Assembly (NCBI RefSeq): GCF_001687365.1
Contig: NZ_LGLV01000009.1
Coordinates: forward strand, 230,265 to 294,264
DNA length: 64,000 nucleotides
Reading direction: 5' to 3'
DNA from: Pararhizobium polonicum
GTDB taxonomy: Bacteria; Pseudomonadota; Alphaproteobacteria; Rhizobiales; Rhizobiaceae
The notes beneath the pieces are model-generated. The model was given only the letters and a program-made list of their open reading frames with translations, searched no databases and was not told the DNA's origin. Positions within the stretch are counted from its first letter, which is position 1. Each line of letters starts with the position of its first letter. This document shows, in pieces, positions 43,062 through 51,917 of the stretch. Made by a program: the position numbers and the translations under genes.

Positions 43062-43499
43062 TCACTTGCCGGCGTCGAGCCTGTCGATCGCCTGGACGTT
43101 GCCGGCGGACGAGCCGTTCGGATCGAATTCGGATTCCAGCCACTTGTCGACGATGGCCTTTGCCAGTTCCGGCCCGATGACACGTGCGCCCATGGTGATG
43201 ATCTGGGCGTTGTTGGACTTGGCGGCGCGTTCGGCCGAATAGGTGTCGTGCGTCAGCGCGGCGCGGATGCCGGGCACCTTGTTGGCCGAGATCGAGACGC
43301 CGATGCCTGTGCCGCAGATCAGGATGCCGCGGTCGTTCTGGCCACTGACGATGGTTTCGGCCAATCCCTTGGAGAGGTCCGCGTAGAAGCCGGACTGGCT
43401 GAGGTTGCTGACTTCAAGGCCGCTTTTGGTGGCGAGATGGGCCTCGATGATGTCGAGAAGCGGCTTGCCTGCGCTGTCGGCGCCGATTGCGATTTTCAT
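43062..43499 (-). CDS. RpiB/LacAB-family sugar-phosphate isomerase (DerI/EryI-like)
   Basis: 145-residue isomerase. Asp8 (IGADSAGK), the active-site Cys62 ([14 protein letters not shown]) and His84 (LTHDTYSAE) of the family are present. RpiB interconverts ribose 5- and ribulose 5-phosphate, but homologues next to a TpiB protein in tetritol loci convert D-erythrulose 4-phosphate to D-erythrose 4-phosphate. It is 26 bases downstream of the TpiB-like gene in the DeoR operon. The erythrulose-phosphate role is favoured by context. Confidence 0.88.
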   Translation of the reverse strand: MKIAIGADSAGKPLLDIIEAHLATKSGLEVSNLSQSGFYADLSKGLAETIVSGQNDRGILICGTGIGVSISANKVPGIRAALTHDTYSAERAAKSNNAQIITMGARVIGPELAKAIVDKWLESEFDPNGSSAGNVQAIDRLDAGK

Positions 43500-43525
43500 G
43501 ACTGTTTCCTTCCGTTGACGTGTTT

Positions 43526-44293
43526 TCAGAGTGTCGAGGAGACGCGTTTCAGGATGTCGAGATAGCCCGCGACATCCCAGGCAGAACGACCGATGAACAG
43601 GCCGTCGATATGCGGCTTGGCGATCAGTTCCTCGCAGTTGCCGGGATTGACGCTGCCGCCATAGAGGACGGGAACGGCAACGCCGAGGACCGCGTTCGCC
43701 CATTGTGCGATCAGTGCATGGCGCGCGTCGGCATAGTCGGCGGAGGCCGGAATGCCGTTGACGCCGATCGCCCAGACCGGCTCGTAGGCGAGGAGAACAG
43801 GCTTGCTCTTGTCGTCGCCCTTCAGCAGGGCCAGGGCACCCTCGACCTGCCGCTTGAGAACGGTATCGGCCTGGCCGGATTCCCGCTCGGCCAGCGTCTC
43901 GCCGATGCAGATCAGCGGGATCAGGCCATGCCGGACGGCCGCCGCTGTCTTCAGGCCCACCGTGCGATCGGTCTCGCCAAAATGTTCGCGCCGCTCGCTG
44001 TGACCGAGCTCGACGATATCGAGATTGCAATCCTTGAGCATGACCGGTGAGACTTCACCGGTCCATGCGCCGGCGTCGTCCCAATGCATGTTCTGCGCGC
44101 CGACCTTGACGCTTGTGCCGGCAAGCCGGTCCTTGACCTGGCGGACGGCGGTAAACGGCGGAATGACAAAGCGCTGGATGCGGCTGTCGCGCGCCGCGTC
44201 GGCCTCAGCCAGTCCGTCGGCAAAGACCATCGCCTCGGCGAGCGTCTTGTTCATCTTCCAGCTGGTTCCAACCCAGACGGACGTCTTTGTCAT
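43526..44293 (-). CDS. Triose-phosphate isomerase-like protein (TpiB/LerI/EryH-like)
   Basis: 255-residue TIM-barrel isomerase. Catalytic residues Lys13 (SWKMNK), His98 (ELGHSERR) and Glu171 (AYEPVWAIG) are conserved, as is the YGGSVNPGN phosphate loop. It is one of the TpiA paralogues found in erythritol/threitol loci, where it acts on L-erythrulose 1-phosphate. Its start overlaps the DeoR stop by 4 bases and rpiB follows. It could still be a true triose-phosphate isomerase. Confidence 0.88.
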   Translation of the reverse strand: MTKTSVWVGTSWKMNKTLAEAMVFADGLAEADAARDSRIQRFVIPPFTAVRQVKDRLAGTSVKVGAQNMHWDDAGAWTGEVSPVMLKDCNLDIVELGHSERREHFGETDRTVGLKTAAAVRHGLIPLICIGETLAERESGQADTVLKRQVEGALALLKGDDKSKPVLLAYEPVWAIGVNGIPASADYADARHALIAQWANAVLGVAVPVLYGGSVNPGNCEELIAKPHIDGLFIGRSAWDVAGYLDILKRVSSTL

Positions 44294-45075
44294 GCGGTTT
44301 CCTCCGTGGCTTTTGCGCCAATTTTTTGAAGTTTGATACCGGCCTCGCGCAGATCCGCCTCATAGGCCGGATCGATTTCCGCGCCGGTCAGAACAGCGTC
44401 GAAACCATCGAGCCCTGTCAGGAAGTGCAGGGCGGATTTTCCGAACTTGCCGTGATCGACAAGCAGATAGCTGCGCGCCGCCGAGGTCATCATCTGCCGC
44501 TTGGTCTGGACCACTTCCTGGTCCTGATGGAAGGCGGAGGCGCCGTGAATGGCCGAGCTTGACAGGAAGGCGGCGTCGGCCCTGAGCGAACGCAGGGCTT
44601 CCTCGGTGGTGATGCCGAAAAATCCGTTGAACTTCTTCGAATACTGGCCGCCGAGCGAGATGACGTCGATGCCGGCCACCGGCGCGAGCTTGTTGATGAC
44701 GCCGAGATTGTTGGTGATGACCGTCAGCGGCCGGATATCCTTGAGATGATCCGCCAGGCCGCCCGCCGTCGAACCGTCGTCGATGATGATGATCTGGCCG
44801 GGCTCGATCAGTGTTGCGGCATGCTGCGCCAGCCGCCGCTTCTCTTCCGCCGCGATTTTCTCGCGGTAACGGAAATCGCTCTCGAATTGCGGGCTCGACT
44901 GGATCGAGGCGCCGCCATGCACCTTGCGCAGGAGGCCGGCCTGCTCGAGATCGTCGAGATCGCGGTGCACGGTCATCTTGCTGACGCCGAAGCGGCCGGC
45001 GAGATCCTCGACGGAGGCCGAGCCCGCTTCCATCAGAATGTCCATGATCTCCTGCCGCCGGTCGTCAGGCTTCAT
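44290..45075 (-). CDS. DeoR-family transcriptional regulator
   Basis: 261-residue regulator. The N-terminal winged helix (about residues 5-55) has VEDLAGRFGVSKMTVHRDL, and the C-terminal DeoRC sensor domain has IIIDDGSTAGGLADHL and LGGQYSKKFNGFFG. DeoR proteins usually repress sugar-phosphate pathways and sense a phosphorylated intermediate. It is the first gene of the operon DeoR-TpiB-RpiB and probably regulates itself. The ATG at 45075 is preceded by an in-frame TTG. Confidence 0.91.
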   Translation of the reverse strand: MKPDDRRQEIMDILMEAGSASVEDLAGRFGVSKMTVHRDLDDLEQAGLLRKVHGGASIQSSPQFESDFRYREKIAAEEKRRLAQHAATLIEPGQIIIIDDGSTAGGLADHLKDIRPLTVITNNLGVINKLAPVAGIDVISLGGQYSKKFNGFFGITTEEALRSLRADAAFLSSSAIHGASAFHQDQEVVQTKRQMMTSAARSYLLVDHGKFGKSALHFLTGLDGFDAVLTGAEIDPAYEADLREAGIKLQKIGAKATEETA

Positions 45076-45142
45076 CAAGCTGCTCTCTTTCGGGCTTATT
45101 CATCGCCAAAATAACGGAAACTTTGCGAATTGCAACTTTCAT

Positions 45143-45187
45143 TGTGATGTTTTGTGATTTTAATATGTGAAAATGTGATATTTTCAC
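45143..45187. promoter_or_regulatory. TGTGA repeats and dyad before the DeoR operon
   Basis: Three TGTGAT-type repeats lie in this AT-rich stretch (TGTGATGTTTTGTGATTTT and a third copy). GTGAAAAT (45167-45174) and ATTTTCAC (45180-45187) form a perfect 8-bp dyad with a 5-base centre. It lies about 70-110 bases before the DeoR start, between that operon and pncB. A DeoR operator is the natural reading; not proven. Confidence 0.5.
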
Positions 45188-45342
45188 CTGGCAGTGCCAA
45201 GCCGGGCCGCAGATTGTCGGGCTTTCTGCCTTTGGAGTTTTGCTTTGTTGCATCGGCCTGTTGCGGCGGGGGCGAATGCCGTGTCATGACTGCGGGGTGA
45301 ACCACACATGCGCATGCAGTGCCGGAGCGGGGGAGATTTTTC

Positions 45343-46647
45343 ATGACCAAGACGGACATCGCTCGCCGGGTCTACAACAATGCCTGGAAGCTCGATCCGG
45401 TCGTGCGCAGCCTGCTCGACACGGATTTCTACAAGCTGCTGATGCTGCAGATGATCTGGCGCCTCTATCCGGAAGTCGACGCCACGTTCTCGGTGATCAA
45501 CCGCACCAAGACCGTGCTTCTCACCGACGAGATCGACGAGCAGGAATTGCGCGAGCAGCTGGACTATGTGCGCAATCTGCGCTTCACCAAGAAGGAGATG
45601 ATCTGGCTCGCCGGCAACACCTTCTACGGCCGCAAGCAGATTTTCGCGCCCGACTTCCTCGCCTGGCTCGCCGATTTCCAGCTGCCCGACTACGAACTGT
45701 CACGCAAGCATGGTCAATACGAACTGACCTTTCCGGGCAAGTGGACCCATACGACGATGTGGGAAATTCCTGCGCTGGCGATCGTCAACGAGTTGCGCTC
45801 GCGCACGGCGATGAAGGATATGGGGCCTTTTGCCCTGGATGTGCTCTATGCCCGGGCGAAAGCCAAGATGTGGTCGAAGGTCGAGCAGCTTCGGGCCTAT
45901 CCGGATCTGCGCATTTCCGATTTCGGCACCCGCCGCCGCCACAGCTTCCTCTGGCAGCGCTGGTGCGTCGAGGCGCTGAAGGAAGGCATCGGCAAGTCCT
46001 TTTCCGGCACCAGCAACGTACTTCTCGCCATGGATACCGATCTCGAAGCGCTCGGCACCAACGCGCACGAACTGCCGATGGTCGCTGCCGCCCTTGCGCG
46101 CAACGATCAGGAGTTGGGCGAGGCACCCTACAAGGTCCTGCAAGACTGGAACCAGCTTTACGGCGGCAATCTTCTGATCGTTCTGCCCGATGCCTTCGGC
46201 ACGGCGGCTTTCCTGCGCGATGCGCCCGACTGGGTGGCCGACTGGACCGGGTTTCGCCCCGACAGCGCGCCGCCGATCGAAGGCGGTGAAAAGATCATCG
46301 CCTGGTGGCAGAAGATGGGCCGCGACCCCAGGGAGAAACTGCTGATCTTTTCGGACGGACTGGACGCCGAGACGATCCTCGAAACCTACCGCCATTTCGA
46401 AGGCAGGGTCCGGATGAGCTTCGGCTGGGGCACCAACCTGACGAATGATTTTGCCGGTTGTGCGCCGATGGAGATCAGCGGCCTCAATCCCATCTCCATC
46501 GTCTGCAAGGTCAGCGACGCAAATGGCCGGCCGGCCGTCAAGCTCTCGGACAATCCGCGCAAGGCGACCGGCGAACCGTCGGAGGTCGAGCGCTATCTGA
46601 AATTCTTCGGAACCGAGGATTTTGCCGAACAGGCCGTCAAAGTCTGA
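45343..46647 (+). CDS. pncB: Nicotinate phosphoribosyltransferase
   Basis: 434-residue cytoplasmic enzyme making nicotinate mononucleotide from nicotinate and PRPP, with ATP, in NAD salvage. The N-terminal [16 protein letters not shown] motif and [15 protein letters not shown] with the regulatory histidine are diagnostic. [11 protein letters not shown] near residue 370 contacts phosphate. The ATG at 45343 has GGGGAG upstream. It is divergent from the DeoR operon and has no operon partner. Confidence 0.96.
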   Translation: MTKTDIARRVYNNAWKLDPVVRSLLDTDFYKLLMLQMIWRLYPEVDATFSVINRTKTVLLTDEIDEQELREQLDYVRNLRFTKKEMIWLAGNTFYGRKQIFAPDFLAWLADFQLPDYELSRKHGQYELTFPGKWTHTTMWEIPALAIVNELRSRTAMKDMGPFALDVLYARAKAKMWSKVEQLRAYPDLRISDFGTRRRHSFLWQRWCVEALKEGIGKSFSGTSNVLLAMDTDLEALGTNAHELPMVAAALARNDQELGEAPYKVLQDWNQLYGGNLLIVLPDAFGTAAFLRDAPDWVADWTGFRPDSAPPIEGGEKIIAWWQKMGRDPREKLLIFSDGLDAETILETYRHFEGRVRMSFGWGTNLTNDFAGCAPMEISGLNPISIVCKVSDANGRPAVKLSDNPRKATGEPSEVERYLKFFGTEDFAEQAVKV

Positions 46648-46745
46648 CCGCGTTTGAGGCTTTTGCCAACGGATTGGGCAGAAGTTCAAACGCTTACCAT
46701 GTTTTAATCGTTTTAAGTGGATATTGGCGACGAAATTGAGCGCGC

Positions 46746-46764
46746 TGCCGGAATGAATCCGGCA
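46746..46764 (+). terminator. Candidate terminator hairpin after pncB
   Basis: TGCCGGA (46746-46752) and TCCGGCA (46758-46764) form a 7-bp stem with a 5-base loop about 100 bases after the pncB stop. No T-run follows, so it may be a Rho-assisted pause site. Confidence 0.4.
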
Positions 46765-46852
46765 GATCGATCCCGCCAGTCATGAGGCCTGCTCCGGGTT
46801 GCCCCTTCACCGTCTGCGACGGGAAGGACCGTACCGATTATGGAGCCCGTGC

Positions 46853-48673
46853 ATGTCCCGACCGTCTATCAGAACGTCGCTTGTCGCCATCTTCTCGGCC
46901 ATTGCCATCATCATGGCCGGTTTCGCCTGGATCTCCCTCGACTCCCTGTCGCGCATCCAGCAGGCGACGCAGCGCATCACCGCTGAATCACTGCCCGGCA
47001 TGCTGGCGGCAAAGGACATCAAGGCGAAGATGCTGGAGATGAAGATCGACTATCTCGCCCATATCACCGCCGCGTCGCCGCAGGCGACGGCAGCGGCGGA
47101 AGAAGCGATCAAGACATCGCAGGATGATATCGGGACGGTCACGACACGCTATGCAGCACTTGCCGCCTCGGACAAGGAGCGCGACATTCTGAAGCGGATC
47201 ACCGACGGGATCGACGCCTATATCAAGGCCGGTGAAGGCATGATGAACCTGTCGAAGATGGGCATGTATGACGGCGCCGCCAAGGCGCTGGCCAACATGA
47301 ACACGATCTCCGATCCCGCCTTTCAGGCGATCGACGAGCTGGCCGCGATGAAATTCGAGGATGTCGGCAAGGCTGTCCAGCTGACGACGGATACCCATGG
47401 ATCGGCAACCGCCTTCGTCTATGCGATCATCGCGGCCGTTGCATTGCTGATCGCGATATCGACCTTTTATGCCCTGCGCGGCATCGCGCGGCCAATCGGC
47501 ATCATCACCCGGTCGATGATCAATCTGGCCGATGGCGATACCGACAAGGCCATTCCCTATGCCGACCGCGCCGACGAAATCGGTTCCATGGCCGGCGCTG
47601 TCGAGGTGTTTCGCCAGGCCGCTATCTCCAACAGGCGCCTGGAACTCGAGGCCGAGGAAGTGCGCCGCCGGACCGAAGCCGACCGCCAGCACCTCACGGC
47701 AGAGGCCGAAGCCGCCGCGCAAGCCCGCCTGCGGCAGGCGACCTCCGGTCTCGCTGCTGGCCTGAAGCGGCTTGCCGCCGGCGATCTGTCGTTCCAGTTG
47801 AACGAGCCATTTGCACCGGATTTCGAGGCCTTGCGCCATGATCTGAACGCCACGGTCAGCCAGTTGCAGGAGACATTGTCTTCGGTGGCGCAGGCCGCCG
47901 ACCTGATCGACACCGGATCGCGCGAAGTCAGTCACAGCGCCGACGACCTGTCGCGCCGCACCGAGCAGCAGGCGGCCTCGCTGGAAGAGACCGCCGCCGC
48001 ACTCGACCAGATCACGGTGAATGTCGCCAGTTCGTCGCGGCGCACCGAGGAGGCGCGCAGCATCGCCGCCAAGGCCAATGCCAGTGCATCGCAGTCCGGC
48101 GTCGTCGTTGCCAGCGCGGTCAACGCCATGGGCCGGATCGAGCAGTCGTCCAGCCAGATTTCCAGCATTATCGGCGTCATTGACGAGATCGCCTTCCAGA
48201 CCAACCTTTTGGCGCTGAACGCCGGCGTCGAAGCGGCGCGGGCAGGGGACGCGGGGCGCGGCTTTGCCGTCGTCGCCCAGGAAGTGCGCGAACTGGCGCA
48301 GCGGTCTGCCAAGGCCGCCAAGGAAATCAAGGAGCTGATCCGCAATTCCACGGCCGAGGTTGAAAACGGCGTCAAGCTGGTGAGCGAAACCGGCGACGTG
48401 CTGAAGACCATCGAGGCCTATGTGGTGACGATCAACCAGCACATGGATGCCATCGCCACATCGGCCCGCGAGCAGTCAGCGGGCCTTGCCGAGGTCAACA
48501 CCGCCGTCAACCAGATGGACCAGGTTACCCAGCAGAACGCTGCGATGGTCGAGGAGACCAATGCGGCGGGGGCGACGCTGGCCAATGAGAGCGTCAATCT
48601 GCGCGCCCTGATTGCGCGCTTCACGCTGCAGGCCACCGATCGCAGCGATGCTTACGGACGCCGCGCGGCATAA
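46853..48673 (+). CDS. Methyl-accepting chemotaxis protein
   Basis: 606-residue chemoreceptor. Transmembrane segments lie at about residues 8-28 and 185-208 and enclose a periplasmic four-helix-bundle sensor. A HAMP domain (about 210-262) and a second HAMP-like linker (about 310-360) follow. The signalling domain has the conserved hairpin tip EIAFQTNLLALNAGVEAARAGDAG (in parts), about residues 440-465. No CheR-tethering pentapeptide is visible at the C-terminus. GGAG lies 7 bases before the ATG at 46853. Ligand unknown. A strong terminator follows. Confidence 0.95.
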   Translation: MSRPSIRTSLVAIFSAIAIIMAGFAWISLDSLSRIQQATQRITAESLPGMLAAKDIKAKMLEMKIDYLAHITAASPQATAAAEEAIKTSQDDIGTVTTRYAALAASDKERDILKRITDGIDAYIKAGEGMMNLSKMGMYDGAAKALANMNTISDPAFQAIDELAAMKFEDVGKAVQLTTDTHGSATAFVYAIIAAVALLIAISTFYALRGIARPIGIITRSMINLADGDTDKAIPYADRADEIGSMAGAVEVFRQAAISNRRLELEAEEVRRRTEADRQHLTAEAEAAAQARLRQATSGLAAGLKRLAAGDLSFQLNEPFAPDFEALRHDLNATVSQLQETLSSVAQAADLIDTGSREVSHSADDLSRRTEQQAASLEETAAALDQITVNVASSSRRTEEARSIAAKANASASQSGVVVASAVNAMGRIEQSSSQISSIIGVIDEIAFQTNLLALNAGVEAARAGDAGRGFAVVAQEVRELAQRSAKAAKEIKELIRNSTAEVENGVKLVSETGDVLKTIEAYVVTINQHMDAIATSAREQSAGLAEVNTAVNQMDQVTQQNAAMVEETNAAGATLANESVNLRALIARFTLQATDRSDAYGRRAA

Positions 48674-48702
48674 GTGCCGCCGGAGCCCGGGCCTGAAAAG
48701 AA

Positions 48703-48739
48703 AAACCCAGCCGGCGGAGGTGCCCGGCTGGGTTTTTTA
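48703..48739 (+). terminator. Strong Rho-independent terminator after the chemoreceptor gene
   Basis: AAACCCAGCCGG (48703-48714) pairs with CCGGCTGGGTTT (48724-48735), a perfect 12-bp stem with a 9-base loop, running into a T6 tract. It also protects the convergent minus-strand gene that ends at 48781. Confidence 0.9.
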
Positions 48740-48780
48740 TGTGCGCTCCTGTTGGGGGAAGCGCCGGCAGAACGGTTGTG

Positions 48781-49044
48781 CTACGCGCTCAGGCGCAGGC
48801 AGTCGGCGCGCGAGGCGAGGGGGTGGACCATCGACAGCAGTCGGCGTTTGGGCGCCGCGAGCAGGTTGGCCGTATGATTCTTGGCGCTCACCGTCCCGGG
48901 CTGCATCTGGCGAAGTGCGCTGGCAGCCGAATAGAGGAGCGTTTTCATTTCATTGGTCGTGACGCCATCCGCACGCATGACGGCACGGATCATCGGGTCC
49001 GTCAGGACCTCTGTGATGGTCAGATCGCTGTTTGCCTGGTGCAT
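48781..49044 (-). CDS. Hypothetical 87-residue protein
   Basis: Cytoplasmic basic protein beginning MHQANSDLTITEVLTDPMIR. The N-terminal half (ITEVLTDPMIRAVMRADGV) looks helical and conserved; the C-terminal half is basic (APKRRLLSMV). GAAGGAAT lies 4-5 bases before the ATG. No family is recognised with confidence. It is convergent with the chemoreceptor gene and divergent from the TetR gene. Confidence 0.7.
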   Translation of the reverse strand: MHQANSDLTITEVLTDPMIRAVMRADGVTTNEMKTLLYSAASALRQMQPGTVSAKNHTANLLAAPKRRLLSMVHPLASRADCLRLSA

Positions 49045-49127
49045 TGGGGTATTCCTTCGGGTTCATCGTCTTTTCCGGCGGGCGGATCCCGGCCGGTGTC
49101 TTAAACTTGACATCGTTTTCTTGCGGT

Positions 49128-49157
49128 GTTACCACTAAGTAACATTCGAATAGTTAC
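49128..49157. promoter_or_regulatory. GTTAC repeat/dyad before the TetR gene
   Basis: GTTAC (49128-49132) and GTAAC (49139-49143) form a dyad with a 6-base centre, and a third GTTAC follows at 49153-49157. A TTGACA box lies at about 49107. The site is 16-45 bases before the TetR start, a typical self-repression operator. It could also serve the divergent 87-residue gene. Confidence 0.5.
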
Positions 49158-49172
49158 CGACCGGTCACACCT

Positions 49173-49856
49173 ATGTCAAGAAGCCTTGTCAATAAAAATT
49201 CGAAATCCGTATCAGCCCCGAAACCGGCAGATGTAAGGCTGGAAAAAGGTGACTGTGTGCAGGCGCGTCAGGCGCCGCGCGATCGTATTGTTTCAATGGC
49301 TTGCGAGCTGTTTCGGCAACACGGAATCCGCGGCATCGGCGTCGATGCCATCGCGGAGGCCGCCGAAACCAACAAGATGACGCTCTACCGTCATTTCGGC
49401 TCGAAGGACGACCTTGTCTGTGAGGCTTTGCGATATACATCGGAAAAAGCAGCCGCCTTCTGGGACCAGCTTGAAGCCTCCCATCCAAACGACCCGATGG
49501 CCCAGCTCATGGGCTGGGTGAAGGCCAGAGCGCAGTGTCTCGAAGACAATAAATTTGGTTGCGACCTTGCCAATGCCGCCGTCGAACTCAAGGAACAGGG
49601 CCATCCGGCCCATGTGGTCATCGAAAATTTCAAGCTGGCGCAGCGCCAGCGCCTCGAAAAGCTCTGTCGCGATGCCGGGGTAAGCGAGCCGGAACTGTTG
49701 TCCGATACCCTCTCGATGCTGATGGAGGGCGCCCAGGTCAGCAAACTCGCCACCGGCAGCGAAGGGCCCTCGATGCGGTTCAAACGAGCTTGCGAAGCAG
49801 CGATCGCCGCCTACCGCCAGCCGGCAAACACTCCCCCCGAAACTGTTGCTCCATAG
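49173..49856 (+). CDS. TetR/AcrR-family transcriptional regulator
   Basis: 227-residue regulator with a basic, disordered N-terminal tail of about 30 residues. The TetR DNA-binding domain follows (RIVSMACELFRQHGIRGIGV, then NKMTLYRHFGSKDDLV, about residues 37-85). The C-terminal helical ligand domain has an AefR-like look (QCLEDNKFGCDLANAAVEL). The start at 49173 has no strong Shine-Dalgarno; an internal start near the HTH is possible. The ligand and target are unknown; the dyad just upstream suggests autoregulation. Confidence 0.9.
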   Translation: MSRSLVNKNSKSVSAPKPADVRLEKGDCVQARQAPRDRIVSMACELFRQHGIRGIGVDAIAEAAETNKMTLYRHFGSKDDLVCEALRYTSEKAAAFWDQLEASHPNDPMAQLMGWVKARAQCLEDNKFGCDLANAAVELKEQGHPAHVVIENFKLAQRQRLEKLCRDAGVSEPELLSDTLSMLMEGAQVSKLATGSEGPSMRFKRACEAAIAAYRQPANTPPETVAP

Positions 49857-50042
49857 GCCTTGATCCACGGTCGGCCTGTTTCCCTCCGGTCTCGATCCCG
49901 TCGAGGCACGGGAGAGGAACCCCCAAGTCCTTCATAGCCAGCCGACACCGGCTCCTTGCTCAGCCGCGGTGTGGCGATGTTATGGACTGTTTTCCCGATC
50001 CATTTGTGCTATCGCGTCCGCCTGAAACGATTGGAAGCGCGC

Positions 50043-50723
50043 GTGATACCCTGGACCCTGATTGATACAGCGATAATGCCCGATGGCGGCGGGGAACTGC
50101 GGCTGAAGCAGCGCGGCAGCGAATTCTCCATCATGCTCGGCGCGATCGAACTGATGAACAGCCGCCTCAGCGGCTCGGAAGAGGCGCTGGCGCGCCTTTC
50201 CTACGAGCGAATCCGCACCCATGCCCGGCCGCATATGCTGATCGGCGGGCTCGGCATGGGCTTCACGCTGCGGGCGGCGCTCGCCGAACTCCCCAAAGAT
50301 GCGCGGATAACGGTCGGCGAACTCGTGCCTGCCGTCGTCGCCTGGGCCCGTGGGCCGATGGCCGAGGTGTTTTCGGGCTGCCTCGACGATGCGCGGGTGG
50401 TGATCCGCGAAGGCGATGTCGGCCATCTGATCAAATCAGCCTCCAGCGGCTACGACGCGATCCTTCTGGATGTCGACAACGGCCCGGAGGGGCTGACCCG
50501 CAGGGCCAATGACGATCTCTACAGCGTCTCCGGCCTGCGCGCGGCGCGCAAGGCGCTCAGGCCGAACGGCGTTCTTTCCGTCTGGTCGTCGGCGCCCGAT
50601 GCGGGGTTCACGCGGCGGCTGCGCGACGCCGGGTTTGCTGTCGAGGAACTGTCGGTGCGCGCCAGCACCAAAGGCCGTGGCGCCCGTCATGTCATCTGGA
50701 TGGCGACCAGGAACGGTTCATAG
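50043..50723 (+). CDS. Spermidine-synthase-like methyltransferase-fold protein
   Basis: 226-residue protein with the Rossmann fold of polyamine aminopropyltransferases. The nucleotide-binding glycine motif is MLIGGLGMGFTLRAAL (about residues 62-77) and the acidic strands are VGELVPAVVAWA and AILLDVDNGPEGLT. The start is taken as GTG at 50043 (VIPWTLIDTAIMPDG) because GGAAG lies just upstream and the family begins here; ATG codons at 49956 and 49980 give implausible extensions. It lacks the N-terminal beta-hairpin domain of true spermidine synthases, so spermidine synthesis is doubtful. Confidence 0.83.
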   Translation: MIPWTLIDTAIMPDGGGELRLKQRGSEFSIMLGAIELMNSRLSGSEEALARLSYERIRTHARPHMLIGGLGMGFTLRAALAELPKDARITVGELVPAVVAWARGPMAEVFSGCLDDARVVIREGDVGHLIKSASSGYDAILLDVDNGPEGLTRRANDDLYSVSGLRAARKALRPNGVLSVWSSAPDAGFTRRLRDAGFAVEELSVRASTKGRGARHVIWMATRNGS

Positions 50724-50733
50724 CACTGGGCGG

Positions 50734-51102
50734 CTACAGGCCGTCGCGCTCCAGCAGGATTCGGACCTCCTCGAACCTGCGCTTGTTTTCCTCGTTCTTT
50801 TCATCCGCCGAGTAGCAAGTGCTGGCAAGGCAGAAGCGCTTCAGCCCGAACGGCGGCTTGGCGCTGTCGAATTGGCATTCGAACGTATCGACCATGTCCT
50901 TTTTCTCGACGCCGTCGCGGGTGGAATAGGTCATACGCGCGCCCGGCGGCTTGAGTTCGGGGAACGACTGGACCACGCCGGTGTGCAAGGTCTCGGTCAT
51001 CAGCAGGTGCTTTGCCACTTTCACGCACAGATCCTCGACCTTCATCGTCTGCGCGGCGGCCGGAGTGGCGATCAACGCCAGGGCGAGGATGATTGTTCTC
51101 AT
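50734..51102 (-). CDS. Secreted hypothetical protein
   Basis: 122-residue protein with a clear Sec signal peptide (MRTIILALALIATPAAA before QTMKVEDL). The mature part of about 105 residues has four cysteines (DLCVK, FECQF, FCLAS and TCYSA) that could form two disulfides, and a charged helical end. GGGAG lies 8 bases before the ATG at 51102. Probably periplasmic. No family is recognised. It converges with the spermidine-synthase-like gene, 10 bases apart. Confidence 0.78.
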   Translation of the reverse strand: MRTIILALALIATPAAAQTMKVEDLCVKVAKHLLMTETLHTGVVQSFPELKPPGARMTYSTRDGVEKKDMVDTFECQFDSAKPPFGLKRFCLASTCYSADEKNEENKRRFEEVRILLERDGL

Positions 51103-51423
51103 GGCAAGCTCCCGAATTGCCGGCCCTGTGGCCAGCCCAAGGGACATAACGGGGCTGGCCGTTTTTCGTTCCGAAGAAGACAGTGCAAAAACACCACGTA
51201 GTGGTTGCGCTATCTTTGGATTGCACGCAAACTACACCCAGGATTGGGTGCGAATCGTTTTTGACGCGTCCTTTTCGCAGCCTTGGGAGCGCGTAATCCT
51301 GTTGTAGAATCCCCGGTTTCCAGGTCCGAAAATTCAGTGCGGTGACAGATCGTGCTGAAATTTCCGGCGAAACCAAGCGCTCTCGTCACAGTTGTTGTTG
51401 ACCATTTTGCAAGGGAGAAGCAG
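51103..51423. other. Non-coding intergenic region
   Basis: 321 bp between divergent small genes. A short dyad ACCAC-GTA-GTGGT lies near 51195-51207 and a TTGACG box near 51260. No convincing gene, RNA or repeat was seen. It probably holds both promoters. Confidence 0.5.
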
Positions 51424-51651
51424 ATGACGGGTATCAGCGAAGACGATATCAGAATACGTGCCTATGCTCTCTGGGAAGCCGATGGCCACCCGGACGGCAG
51501 CCACGACACGCATTGGCTGCAGGCATTGCGGGAATTGACGGAGGAAGCCGGCAGCATTCCGCTGACGCCTGCAAAGGCCTCGAAGCTCTCGGTCGTCAAG
51601 AACGACGCGGCAATCGAACCTGCCACACGCAAGCGCAGCCGGACTGCCTGA
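51424..51651 (+). CDS. DUF2934-family small protein
   Basis: 75-residue protein. The IRIRAYALWEADGHPDGSH segment (residues about 9-27) is the DUF2934 signature, a short motif found in many rhizobial proteins and of unknown function. The C-terminal tail is basic. AGGGAG lies 6 bases before the ATG at 51424; a longer in-frame start at 51352 is less likely. It is upstream of glgA, but a hairpin and a 266-bp gap separate them. Confidence 0.85.
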   Translation: MTGISEDDIRIRAYALWEADGHPDGSHDTHWLQALRELTEEAGSIPLTPAKASKLSVVKNDAAIEPATRKRSRTA

Positions 51652-51666
51652 TTTCTTTGACATGCG

Positions 51667-51694
51667 GTGAGATGCCGGAAAGCCGGCATCTCAC
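51667..51694 (+). terminator. Hairpin after the DUF2934 gene
   Basis: GTGAGATGCCGG (51667-51678) pairs perfectly with 51683-51694 through a 4-base loop. It is 16 bases after the stop codon. The weak T content after it makes the terminator less certain, but the stem is very stable. Confidence 0.65.
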
Positions 51695-51917
51695 ACGGTT
51701 CCACGCTGCGGTTCCCGTGTCCGGAGGTGTCTGGACGCGATAGTGGAGGCGCGACCTTGCCGTTTGTAGCGGATCGTTTTCGCACTGCAAAAAATTTGAT
51801 CCCCGATGCGCTTTTCTGCGGACATCGACTTCTCTTTGCCACATCATGGGGCTCGCCGACGTGCTTCGTGCAATCGCGTCGCAGTGATAAACCGTTGGTA
51901 CAAGGAATGTGATCTGC

